Made by a program: the position numbers and the translations under genes. Under the pieces are notes generated by a model. That model worked only from the letters and a program-made list of their open reading frames with translations. It was not told the DNA's origin and made no database searches. This document shows positions 6,615 through 14,562 of a DNA stretch of 27,664 nucleotides, in pieces (position 1 is the stretch's first letter; each line of letters opens with the position of its first letter). This stretch comes from Flavobacteriaceae bacterium UBA3159 (GTDB lineage Bacteria > Bacteroidota > Bacteroidia > Flavobacteriales > Flavobacteriaceae), in assembly GCA_002364535.1 (NCBI GenBank), contig DEYL01000021.1, forward strand, positions 1-27,664. Reading direction: 5' to 3'.

Positions 6615-7274
6615 ATGACTGTACTAAAAATCAAATGGTTTTGGCTTTTACTGCCACTGTTTTCTTTGGGTTTCGCCCAAGGCGATGCAAATTTATTGCT
6701 TCAATACAATCGCGGGCCTGATCTGGATGCCTTTTACCGCAAGTGGAATTTTGACCTCCACGCCCATATCATTTATGGAAATATGCGGGAAAACTATACC
6801 GTTCGTAAAATCACCTACTCCGTCGGGACTTATATTCAGTACAAATTTTCAAAAACATTTGCTCTTAATTCCGGGGCTGATTATTTCAATCTGAGCTATC
6901 AATACAACCTTAGTAAAAATCAAACCTATGATAAACTGAGCTACCTCAGCATCCCCATGACCCTACGGGTTTTTCCCTCAAGAAAAATCCATTTTGAAAC
7001 GGGTTTATTATACAACCGGCTGCTCAGTGCCCAAAACACAAAAATCGTCAACCTAAAAAACCGGATCAATGAATATCCCCAGGGAGTTTTTAAAAATGCT
7101 TTTGGTTGGCTTTTTGCAACCCAATACAACATTTGGAAAAGATTTGATATCTCCCTACAATATCGTTTTTTTAAAAAGGAAACGGATCCGTTTAGTGATC
7201 AAAAAAATAATTTTGACGCCTTTCTTTTGGGCGTTCATTTTTATGTCCTTAACCCAAAAAAAAAACCAAAATAA
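6615..7274 (+). CDS. Outer-membrane beta-barrel protein (PorT-like)
   Basis: From the ATG at 6615 the protein has 219 residues. It begins with a signal peptide (MTVLKIKWFWLLLPLFSLGFAQG, cleavage near Ala-Gln). The mature part alternates aromatic and polar residues in strand-like segments such as TYSVGTYIQYKFSK, FALNSGADYFNLSYQY, IHFETGLLYNRL, RFDISLQYRFF and FDAFLLGVHFYV, consistent with an eight-strand barrel of the OMP_b-brl type found throughout Bacteroidota. An ATG at 6588 would add nine residues before the signal peptide and is less likely. The C-terminus ends in a basic tail after the last strand. It converges on the LpxR-like gene with only 6 nt between stops. Specific function unknown. 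Confidence 0.7.
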   Translation: MTVLKIKWFWLLLPLFSLGFAQGDANLLLQYNRGPDLDAFYRKWNFDLHAHIIYGNMRENYTVRKITYSVGTYIQYKFSKTFALNSGADYFNLSYQYNLSKNQTYDKLSYLSIPMTLRVFPSRKIHFETGLLYNRLLSAQNTKIVNLKNRINEYPQGVFKNAFGWLFATQYNIWKRFDISLQYRFFKKETDPFSDQKNNFDAFLLGVHFYVLNPKKKPK

Positions 7275-7280
7275 AATCTC

Positions 7281-8183
7281 CTAGAAAAACCTTGCTACGG
7301 AAATATTTAGGTAAGGATGGCGTGCGTTAACCTGAAGTTCATTGTCTTTGGAAATGCTACTCCAAAGCGTGAGCAACCTCCATCTATTGCTGTAAAATGC
7401 AAAGCCGGCTTCCGGACTGTTTTTATAGCGAATGCTCTTTAACACAAAGGGGGCCTGATTGTCAAACAAACTCCCGGAGATCATATAATCGTGCAAGCGA
7501 TATTCCTGTCGTGTTCCCAGATAGATCCCATATCCTTTGGTTTGCATCTCTAAAGGATTCCCCAAGAATGATAGGGCCTGAGCGCTCCCCACCAAAAATC
7601 CCAAACGCCCTCCAGCAGCCATACGTTGGGTCCCGAAATTTCCAAAAAACTCGCACAACAAAGCCAATCGATTCCCCAATGACAATCGCTTTCTTTGTAT
7701 TACATTGAGGTTGAGGTGAAACCTTTGGGGCAAAGCCTTAAACCAAGCCACATCCCGCAGACCCAAAACCTTATCGTGATAAAAATTTTGAAAATAGGGG
7801 GCTAAAGAAGCCTTGCCCGTCATCCCCAACTTTATCGATACTCCCCATGCCGAAAAGGCGGTTTTGTATTTCTCAAAAGAGCGTTCCAAAAACAACCAAC
7901 CTCCATAGGGATAATCAAATTTATTTGTATCAATAGTATAGCGATTAGAAGGCGTATAAATTTCTTGTCCTAAAGTCAGATGCACGTATGTTTTGGGATA
8001 GGCCTCCTCTTGTTCGGCATTGGGCTTTAGTTCTCCTATACTGATAAAAATTCCACTGGAGTAGTAACGATCCAGACCAAAATAAAGGTCATTGTCTACA
8101 CCAAGGTTAAGGTATCGCTGGCTAAATGAAGAGACCGAACAGAGCAACAATGGGATCAATAAAGGCAAAAAAGCAGATTTCAT
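7281..8183 (-). CDS. LpxR-type lipid A deacylase family protein
   Basis: A 300-residue outer-membrane barrel with signal peptide (residues 1-21, ending SSFSQ). The start of the mature chain, GVDNDLYFGLDRYYSSGI, matches the ENDxF...DRYYTNG block of LpxR (DUF2219), with Asn31 and Asp32 as the expected active-site pair. LGQEIYTP, YPYGGWLFLE (92-100) and the block around His136 (APYFQNFYHDKVLG) match other conserved LpxR blocks, so the catalytic His is kept. LpxR removes the 3'-acyloxyacyl group from lipid A in a Ca-dependent way; the Bacteroidota members are little studied and their substrate is inferred. The stop lies 6 nt from the convergent barrel gene. It is divergent from the crotonase gene. 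Confidence 0.8.
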   Translation of the reverse strand: MKSAFLPLLIPLLLCSVSSFSQRYLNLGVDNDLYFGLDRYYSSGIFISIGELKPNAEQEEAYPKTYVHLTLGQEIYTPSNRYTIDTNKFDYPYGGWLFLERSFEKYKTAFSAWGVSIKLGMTGKASLAPYFQNFYHDKVLGLRDVAWFKALPQRFHLNLNVIQRKRLSLGNRLALLCEFFGNFGTQRMAAGGRLGFLVGSAQALSFLGNPLEMQTKGYGIYLGTRQEYRLHDYMISGSLFDNQAPFVLKSIRYKNSPEAGFAFYSNRWRLLTLWSSISKDNELQVNARHPYLNISVARFF

Positions 8184-8279
8184 TGGTCAATTATGCCGGA
8201 ATTTAACCATCATTTTTGGAATTCGCCTTCAAAAATGATTTCAATTTGAGCAGAGCCTCCCAAAACAAAATAGATTGGC

Positions 8280-8287
8280 TATTTTTG
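8280..8287 (+). promoter_or_regulatory. -7-like element TATTTTTG before the crotonase gene
   Basis: TATTTTTG matches TAnnTTTG and ends 7 nt before the ATG at 8295. No -33 box at the usual spacing was found. If used, the transcript would start almost at the ATG and be leaderless or nearly so. Confidence 0.28.
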
Positions 8288-8294
8288 AAATTCA

Positions 8295-9038
8295 ATGGAG
8301 GGAAGCGTTCACTTAAAAAAAAACAACAAGATCGGGAGTATCAGGTTTTTCCATCCCAAAGGAAACAGCCTGCCCTCCGCCCTTCTGCAAAAGCTGGTTA
8401 AGGCCCTTGAAACGGCCGAGGCAGATCCCGATATCAGGGTGGTCGTTTTGGAAAGTGAAGGCAATGCCTTTTGTGCCGGCGCCTCGCTAAGCGAATTAAA
8501 AAGCGTAAAAAGTCTGGAGCAGGGTACCGCCTTTTTTATGGGCTTTGCCGATTTACTCAATACAATCCGAAAAATGTCAAAATTTGTATTAGCAAGTGTC
8601 CAAGGAAAGGTCGTAGGGGGTGGCGTAGGATTGGTTGCCGCTTGTGACTATGCCTTTGCTACTGATGCTGCCATGATCAAGCTCTCCGAACTGTCGATCG
8701 GTCTGGGACCCTATGTGATTGAACCCGCTGTTAGCCGCAAAATCGGCAGCACCGCTTTCGCCCAATTGTCTCTCAACAGCGCCCATTGGAAAAGTGCCCA
8801 GTGGGGGCTCGACAAAGGACTTTATGCCGAATGTGTCATTGATCGAGAAGCCTTGAGCCAAACCGTAACCCAAAAGGCAGAAAGACTGGCCGGTTACGCC
8901 TCCAAAGCCTGCCAAGCATTGCGAAAACTTCACTGGAAAAACACCCAACACTGGGACAGCCTTTTGCCCGAAAATGCAAAAATCACCGCGCAGTTGGCCC
9001 TGTCCGATTTTACTCAAAACAAGATCAAATCACTCTAA
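8295..9038 (+). CDS. Enoyl-CoA hydratase/isomerase (crotonase) family protein
   Basis: A 247-residue crotonase-fold enzyme. The CoA-binding and oxyanion segments are visible: FCAGASLSEL (about 59-68) and QGKVVGGGVGLVAACD (about 103-118). In hydratases the second glycine-rich block normally reads GGGCELA with a catalytic Glu; here it is GGGVGLV, so that Glu is absent. The second catalytic Glu is kept in LSELSIGLG. This pattern resembles isomerases and other crotonase members rather than a classical enoyl-CoA hydratase, so the exact reaction is uncertain. The start MEGSVHLKKNNKIGSI lines up with family N-termini. The QueD gene follows with a 2-nt gap, so the two are probably co-transcribed, although the pathways are not obviously linked. 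Confidence 0.85.
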   Translation: MEGSVHLKKNNKIGSIRFFHPKGNSLPSALLQKLVKALETAEADPDIRVVVLESEGNAFCAGASLSELKSVKSLEQGTAFFMGFADLLNTIRKMSKFVLASVQGKVVGGGVGLVAACDYAFATDAAMIKLSELSIGLGPYVIEPAVSRKIGSTAFAQLSLNSAHWKSAQWGLDKGLYAECVIDREALSQTVTQKAERLAGYASKACQALRKLHWKNTQHWDSLLPENAKITAQLALSDFTQNKIKSL

Positions 9039-9040
9039 TA

Positions 9041-9493
9041 ATGGATAAAAAAGTTCGTGTCACTAAACAATTTAAATTTGAAACCGGACATGCGCTCTTC
9101 GGCTACGACGGACTGTGCAAAAACGTCCACGGCCACAGTTATAAGTTGGACGTAACCGTGATCGGCCAACCTATTACAGACCCCCAACACGTCAAAAACG
9201 GAATGGTAATCGATTTTGGTGATCTTAAAACCATTGTCAATAAAGAGATTGTCCATCCCTTTGACCATGCCACAGTGCTCAACGTTAACTCCCCTCATGT
9301 AGAAATCGCTGACGAAATGGAAAGCAGGGGCCATAAAATCTTAAGAGTAGACTATCAGCCCACCAGCGAAATGATGATCTTAGAATTTGCAGTAAAGCTT
9401 AAGACCAAGCTACCCAATCATTTAAAATTGTATTCTTTAAAACTTCGTGAAACGGGTACCGCTTTTGCAGAATGGTATGCCGAGGATCAGTAA
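9041..9493 (+). CDS. queD: 6-carboxytetrahydropterin synthase / 6-pyruvoyl-tetrahydropterin synthase family
   Basis: A 150-residue T-fold enzyme, somewhat longer than E. coli QueD (about 120). Zinc ligands are His17 (FETGHAL) and His30/His32 (NVHGHSY), with catalytic Cys26 just before (GLCKNVHGH). FDHATVLN carries the conserved Asp-His, and LRETGTAFAEW carries the substrate-anchoring Glu. It converts dihydroneopterin triphosphate to 6-carboxytetrahydropterin in the queuosine/preQ0 pathway, or acts in pterin synthesis; Cys-x3-His-x-His favours QueD. No other queuosine gene lies in the window. It is coupled to the crotonase gene upstream and converges on the aldo/keto reductase with 13 nt between. 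Confidence 0.9.
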   Translation: MDKKVRVTKQFKFETGHALFGYDGLCKNVHGHSYKLDVTVIGQPITDPQHVKNGMVIDFGDLKTIVNKEIVHPFDHATVLNVNSPHVEIADEMESRGHKILRVDYQPTSEMMILEFAVKLKTKLPNHLKLYSLKLRETGTAFAEWYAEDQ

Positions 9494-9506
9494 GCAATCG
9501 CTCGAT

Positions 9507-10478
9507 TTACTGAGACCATTCTGTGGGTTTTCGATCCCATCGGTGTTTTTTAAGTGCCTTATAAAGCGTTCTATCAAGAGCAACCCCATCACTGCAATCG
9601 ATATTGGCTTTTACATTTCTGGGTTTTCGCATTCCGGGGATCACAGTTCCTACGGTTTTATTTTCCAAAATAAACCTTAAAGCCATGGTGGCCATATCCA
9701 TAGGGTCGGGAACCAAAGAACGGAGCAAGTCGGCTCTGTCGACACTGGAATTGAGGTTTTCCTGCACAAAATAAGTCCCCCGCCAGTCGCCTTCGGGAAA
9801 AGTAGTCTCCCGAGTGATGTTTCCCGTTAGGGTACCTTCGTCAAAAGGGACCCGGGCAATGACCGCGATATCATTGGCTTGGCAAAAAGGAAACAGCTTG
9901 TCCTCCGGTGCTTGGTCAAATATATTGTAAATGACCTGTACCGCATCGATCAGTCCGGTTTCCATAGCTTTGATTCCATTTTCGGGTTCCCAACGGTTCA
10001 TGCTGATTCCCATTGCCGAAACTTTACCGTCTTTTTTAAGGTCTTCTGTCAGCCGCTGCCATTCCTCTTTTTCAGCCCACGCGTCGTCCCAGGTATGAAA
10101 TTGTATCAAATCAATTTGCTCCAATCCTAAGTTGGTTAGAGTTTTTTCGGTGTATTCCCTTATGTGCTGTTCAGGATAGGACTCCTCAAAGCGGTGGTGG
10201 GGTTTGGCAGGCCAACGAAAATTCATTGGAGGGATTTTACTGGCAGTATAAAGTCGAGTGTTGGGATGTGCTTTTACCAACTGGCCCAGCAGTCGTTCAC
10301 TGTGTCCCTCACCATAGCCCCAAGCAGTATCAAAAAAATTGATTCCTCCCTCTACAGCCAGATGCAGTGACTGCAAGGACTGGGTATCGTCAGAGGCCTT
10401 CCAACTGCCCATGCCCCACATGCCATAGCCTATTTCACTCAACTTCCAATCGGTTCTTCCAAATCGTCTGTAGATCAT
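9507..10478 (-). CDS. Aldo/keto reductase
   Basis: A 323-residue NAD(P)H-dependent oxidoreductase with a TIM-barrel fold. The catalytic tetrad is visible: Asp50 (FFDTAWGYG), Tyr55, Lys81 (YTASKIPP) and His128 (IQFHTWDD). The C-terminal cofactor region has TVGTVIPGMRKPRNVKANI, a typical AKR phosphate-binding segment. It belongs to the YdhF/YajO-like group of bacterial AKRs; the substrate is unknown. It is the last gene of the trhO-ricT-gldH-PBP1A run, 46 nt after the PBP1A stop. No clear promoter is visible in that gap. It has no obvious functional tie to the genes before it. Confidence 0.92.
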   Translation of the reverse strand: MIYRRFGRTDWKLSEIGYGMWGMGSWKASDDTQSLQSLHLAVEGGINFFDTAWGYGEGHSERLLGQLVKAHPNTRLYTASKIPPMNFRWPAKPHHRFEESYPEQHIREYTEKTLTNLGLEQIDLIQFHTWDDAWAEKEEWQRLTEDLKKDGKVSAMGISMNRWEPENGIKAMETGLIDAVQVIYNIFDQAPEDKLFPFCQANDIAVIARVPFDEGTLTGNITRETTFPEGDWRGTYFVQENLNSSVDRADLLRSLVPDPMDMATMALRFILENKTVGTVIPGMRKPRNVKANIDCSDGVALDRTLYKALKKHRWDRKPTEWSQ

Positions 10479-10524
10479 AATCGTCTATGTAAATTATATT
10501 TTGATTCCTATTCAAGACAAGGGG

Positions 10525-12855
10525 TCAAAAGCCCAATTGATCCAGATCGGCTTTGGGTTTGGCCGGAACTATGGGATCGATATCATTGTCATATTCTTTA
10601 CAATCCAGAACAATATTCACCTGATCAGGTGCCACAAATTCCTCTTGTGAAATGCCCAATTCCTCATTTTCATAGGCCCCTTTCATGTACAAAGCCCATA
10701 TAGGCAAAGCCATAGTAGCGCCCTGTCCAAAGGCAATTTCTTCAAAGTGAATCGAGCGATCCTCGCCGCCTACCCATACACCTGTAACCAAATTAGGCAC
10801 CATACCCATAAACCATCCATCACTTTGGTTTTGGGTGGTCCCTGTTTTTCCAGCTATGGGGTTTTCAAAAATATAGGGATAGCCTGTCACCACATTTTCA
10901 TAAACATAATTGGTTTTTTCCAATCCGGCGTGGCGAAGTCTGGCCCCCGATCCGTGCTCGGTTACCCCTTGCATGAGATTGACTGTAACATAGGCCGCTT
11001 CTTCGCTGATCACATCTTTGGTTTTGGGGACCACCTCAAACAAAGCCATTCCGTTTTTATCCTCGATCCTAGTGATCACAATGGGCTTGATATAAATTCC
11101 CTGATTGGCAAAGGTACCATAGGCGCCCACCAGCTCAAAAAGGCTGATGTCCGGGGTTCCCAATGCGATCGAGGGTACTTTGGGGATATAGGTAGTTACT
11201 CCTGTTTTTCTGACCAGATCGATCACCGGTCGGGGGCCTACCTTGTCCATGATCCTGGCACTGATGGTATTGACCGAGTTAGCCAGGGCGTTTTTGAGGG
11301 TTCGGGTACGGCCATAGCGGTCGCCGGAATTTTTTGGACACCAGGGATCCATATTCCCATGTCTCATGGCATCTATACAGTACAAAGCGTCAGGCAGTTT
11401 GTCGCAGGGAGAAAGCTTGAGCTGATCGATGGCCGTAGCGTATAAAAAAGGTTTAAAGGTGGAGCCAATTTGTCGGCGGCCTTGCTTGACTTGGTCGTAT
11501 TGAAAGTGCTTGTAGTTGAACCCCCCTACCCAGGCTTTGACGTGACCCGTTTGGGGTTCCATCGACATCATGGCGGCCCGGAGGAAGTGTTTGTAGTAGC
11601 GAATCGAGTCCATGGGGGTCATGATGGTATCTATTTCACCTTTCCAACTGAAGACCTGCATGGGTATGGGCTTAAAAAAGCTTTCCAAAAGGGCTGCTTC
11701 GTTCATCCCTGCAACTTTGCCTTTTCGCCAACGCTCACTGCGGTAGGCTGTTCGGGTCAAAAGGGTATCGATTTCTCCCTCCCGCAAATCCAAAAAGGGT
11801 GCGGTGGGATTCAACTCCTTAGTATTTTGAAGAAAAAATTCTTTTTGCAAATTTTTAATATGATCCGAAACAGCATTTTCACCCAAGGCCTGCAGTCGAG
11901 AATCGATGGTGGTATAGATTTTTAACCCATCGCGATAAAGGTTGTAGGATTTACCATCGGCTTTGGGATTTTTCCGAATCCATTTTTTCATAAATTCTTG
12001 CAAGTAGGCGCGAAAATAAGTGGCCAGACCTTCACGATGGGACTCGGGCGAAAAAACAATTTTCAGAGGAAGAGCCGATAGGGAATCTTTTTCCTCAGGG
12101 CTGATCAATTCATTACGGAGCATTTGCTGAAAAACCACATTGCGTCTTTCCTCAACCATTCGTGGACGTCGCAAGGGATTGAACAAAGAGGAGTTTTTGA
12201 GCATCCCCACCAGGGTAGCCGATTGCTCCAATGTCAGGGCCTCGGGAGTGGTATCAAAGTATATTTTGGCCGCCGATTGCACCCCATCGGCATTGTATCC
12301 AAAATCATAGATGTTGAGGTACATGGCGATGATCTCATTTTTGGTGTACCGTCTTTCGAGCTGGACCGAAAGTACCCATTCTTTGATCTTTTGGAGTAGG
12401 GCTTCTTTTTTGTTGCGGGAACGCACCCCGACAAAAAGTTGACGTGCCAACTGTTGGGTAATGGTACTGGCTCCACCTTTTTTTCCCAAATAAAATAGAG
12501 CCCTAAGGGTCCCCCGCCAATCGATCCCCGCATGGTCATAATAGCGTTCGTCCTCGGTGGCGATCAATGCCTGGACAATGTTTTGCGGCAGTTCGTCGTA
12601 AGTGATGGGTGTGCGATTGTCGTTAAAGTAAAATTTTCCCAATACCACCCCGTCGGAGGAAATGATTTGTGTGGCCAAATTGGTTTTGGGATTTTCCAGC
12701 TGCTCCAGTGGAGGCATGGGACCCATATAACCCAAAGCCGCAACGCCAAAAATACTAACCACCGACAATAACAGTGTGAAAAAAAGCAACCAAAAAGCCC
12801 AGATGAACTTTTTGTAATTCCTTTTGTTCGATTTTTTCTTTTTGGGTTTACTCAT
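10525..12855 (-). CDS. mrcA: Class A penicillin-binding protein (PBP1A type)
   Basis: A 776-residue bifunctional peptidoglycan synthase. A basic cytoplasmic start (KPKKKKSNKRNYKK) precedes a membrane helix (about 17-44). The GT51 glycosyltransferase follows, with TEDERYYDH (catalytic Glu101) and GGASTITQQLARQLF (127-141). The transpeptidase has SxxK at Ser465-Lys468 (GSTFKPF), SxN at Ser527-Asn529, and KTGT at 670-673, so both activities should be intact. The C-terminal end is acidic and short. Its start overlaps the gldH stop by 8 nt, suggesting translational coupling with the gliding lipoprotein gene. It polymerises and crosslinks glycan strands on the periplasmic side of the inner membrane. 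Confidence 0.95.
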   Translation of the reverse strand: MSKPKKKKSNKRNYKKFIWAFWLLFFTLLLSVVSIFGVAALGYMGPMPPLEQLENPKTNLATQIISSDGVVLGKFYFNDNRTPITYDELPQNIVQALIATEDERYYDHAGIDWRGTLRALFYLGKKGGASTITQQLARQLFVGVRSRNKKEALLQKIKEWVLSVQLERRYTKNEIIAMYLNIYDFGYNADGVQSAAKIYFDTTPEALTLEQSATLVGMLKNSSLFNPLRRPRMVEERRNVVFQQMLRNELISPEEKDSLSALPLKIVFSPESHREGLATYFRAYLQEFMKKWIRKNPKADGKSYNLYRDGLKIYTTIDSRLQALGENAVSDHIKNLQKEFFLQNTKELNPTAPFLDLREGEIDTLLTRTAYRSERWRKGKVAGMNEAALLESFFKPIPMQVFSWKGEIDTIMTPMDSIRYYKHFLRAAMMSMEPQTGHVKAWVGGFNYKHFQYDQVKQGRRQIGSTFKPFLYATAIDQLKLSPCDKLPDALYCIDAMRHGNMDPWCPKNSGDRYGRTRTLKNALANSVNTISARIMDKVGPRPVIDLVRKTGVTTYIPKVPSIALGTPDISLFELVGAYGTFANQGIYIKPIVITRIEDKNGMALFEVVPKTKDVISEEAAYVTVNLMQGVTEHGSGARLRHAGLEKTNYVYENVVTGYPYIFENPIAGKTGTTQNQSDGWFMGMVPNLVTGVWVGGEDRSIHFEEIAFGQGATMALPIWALYMKGAYENEELGISQEEFVAPDQVNIVLDCKEYDNDIDPIVPAKPKADLDQLGF

Positions 12856-13339
12856 TTTCTAAAATTTCCTCCACGGCAAAACCTACGCCCACGATTCCCA
12901 ACAAAGGATCCGTACCTTGCTCACTACTATTAAATCGCAATGCGTGTTCCAATTGAACATTTAGTTTTTCTGCTGTGGGTAATTCATAATTTTCTTTCCA
13001 CCAGAGTTTACTTTCCTTGACTTCCAGGAATCCTTTCCCTAACCACTGGCCTTGTGCATTGGCCATGGCGTATTCCAGTGTATCGCAAAGCAAAAGGGAA
13101 TCTCCCGTTTTTAGACGCGCAATCAAAAACAGATTGGAAAAGGGATATTGTCCGTTGTTTCGGATATAAATCATCAAATTGACCGGTTGATCGCTTGGAG
13201 CGTCGATGTCAAAAACCACTTTTTTCAAGGCGGGCCAATGCCCGTCAAAATCCTGATAGTCTATAAAAAAAGGATGCTTGCTACACGCAAAAATCAAACC
13301 CAAAATCAATACCGAAAGTATGGTGTGTTTGCTAAGCAT
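12848..13339 (-). CDS. gldH: Gliding motility lipoprotein GldH
   Basis: From the ATG at 13339 the protein has 163 residues. It has a lipoprotein signal: MLSKHTILSVLILGLIFAC, with the lipobox LIFAC. The body has the family blocks IYIRNNGQYPFSNLFLIARL and LEYAMANAQGQWLGKGFLEVKESKLWWKE (around the middle), then an acidic C-terminus. GldH is needed for gliding in Flavobacterium johnsoniae and is an outer- or inner-membrane lipoprotein of unclear biochemical role. A longer frame from 13405 exists, but its extra 22 residues would put the lipoprotein signal inside the chain, so I rejected it. The gene overlaps ricT-like by 8 nt at its start and PBP1A by 8 nt at its end, so the three are translationally linked. 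Confidence 0.88.
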   Translation of the reverse strand: MLSKHTILSVLILGLIFACSKHPFFIDYQDFDGHWPALKKVVFDIDAPSDQPVNLMIYIRNNGQYPFSNLFLIARLKTGDSLLLCDTLEYAMANAQGQWLGKGFLEVKESKLWWKENYELPTAEKLNVQLEHALRFNSSEQGTDPLLGIVGVGFAVEEILENE

Positions 13340-14498
13340 TGTTTTGACGACGGTTGGGCTTGCGTATTTTTCTCCTTTTATTTTTGGATCTTTTGAGGCG
13401 ATCAAAGCGATTCAGACTGTCTTGACCCACCACATTTTCAAATACCACATCGGGTTTTTCCGCTTTTGAAACCGTTGTTTCTGTCGTGTATTCTTCAAGA
13501 CCGAGGACTTTTTCTTTGTTCTTGTTTTTGGTGATGATCTCATGAACCGACTCTAAGGACAACATGTGCCAATTCATCCATTCGCCTTTGTAAGCATACC
13601 ACAACTGTTCCTTAAAAATATCCATTTTTTGCAATACGGCTACTCCTTTTTCGGTTTGGAGTTTGAAATCCGCTTTGGGAAAGGTTTTAAGCGCAGCGCG
13701 ATAGGCATCCAATTCGTAATTCAAACAGCATTTGAGTTTTCCACATTGACCCGCCAGTTTGAGGGGGTTGAGGGACAACTGCTGGTAGCGTGCGGCAGCG
13801 GTAGATACCGAACGGTAGTCGGTCAACCAGGTGGAACAACACAGTTCCCGTCCACAGGAACCAATACCCCCCAGGCGCGAAGCCTCTTGGCGCAAACCGA
13901 TTTGCCGCATCTCGATCCGAATGGAAAAGGCCTGGGCCATGTCCTTGATCAACTGTCGGAAATCCACCCGACTGTCGGCCGTATAGTAAAAGGTTGCCTT
14001 TTTGCCATCCCCTTGAAATTCCACATCAGAGAGTTTCATCTCCAGTCCCAAACCGATGGCCAGTTCTCGGGCTCGTTTTTGGATTTGTGGCTCTTTGTCT
14101 CTTAGGGCGTGCCATTTATCTATTTCCTGTTGGCTTGCCTTGCGCAATATTTTGTTGACCTCCTCACTGTCGTGGTCCATCTTCTTCTTTTTCATCTGAA
14201 AGCGAACCAATTCCCCGGTCAAGGTAACCAGTCCCAGATCATAGCCATTGTCTACATGAGTGATCACGGGGTCGCCCACGGCCACACTCAAACCCTCGGG
14301 TAGGGTAAAAAATTCTTTTCGGCTGTTTTTAAACCGCACCTCCACCGTGGAAAAGGACGGCTTGCCGCCGGGCATTTCCATATTGCCCAACCAGTCAAAA
14401 ACGGTCAGTTTATTGCAACTGTCCGACCCGCAGGTGCCGTTACTTTTGCAACCGCGCGGGGAACCGTTTCCGTTACTGGCACATGATGCGCAAGCCAT
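13332..14498 (-). CDS. RicT-like PSP1 domain protein with Cys-rich N-terminus
   Basis: A 388-residue cytoplasmic protein. The first 30 residues hold five cysteines (Cys3, 6, 17, 23, 28) in a Gly/Ser/Asn-rich stretch, an extension not found in Bacillus RicT. The PSP1 core follows, with VDFRQLIKDMAQAF and IEMRQIGLRQEAS. Two further cysteine blocks are GSCGRELCCSTWL and AGQCGKLKCCLNYE, as in RicT, which in Bacillus forms an iron-sulfur complex with RicA and RicF that aids RNase Y. The C-terminal 50 residues are very basic (KRSKNKRRKIRKPNRR), suggesting RNA contact. In many Bacteroidota this gene precedes gldH, as here. Function in this phylum is inferred. Confidence 0.85.
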   Translation of the reverse strand: MACASCASNGNGSPRGCKSNGTCGSDSCNKLTVFDWLGNMEMPGGKPSFSTVEVRFKNSRKEFFTLPEGLSVAVGDPVITHVDNGYDLGLVTLTGELVRFQMKKKKMDHDSEEVNKILRKASQQEIDKWHALRDKEPQIQKRARELAIGLGLEMKLSDVEFQGDGKKATFYYTADSRVDFRQLIKDMAQAFSIRIEMRQIGLRQEASRLGGIGSCGRELCCSTWLTDYRSVSTAAARYQQLSLNPLKLAGQCGKLKCCLNYELDAYRAALKTFPKADFKLQTEKGVAVLQKMDIFKEQLWYAYKGEWMNWHMLSLESVHEIITKNKNKEKVLGLEEYTTETTVSKAEKPDVVFENVVGQDSLNRFDRLKRSKNKRRKIRKPNRRQNNA

Positions 14499-14562
14499 AG
14501 ATCTATATTATCGTTTAAAGATAAGGTTAATTCAAGGGATCGGGGAAATGCAAAATCCTAAA

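Noticed and set aside
10747..11925. Long plus-strand frames (232 and 151 codons) opposite PBP1A
   Set aside because: They are antisense shadows of a gene with complete, conserved motifs, and their products show no domain.
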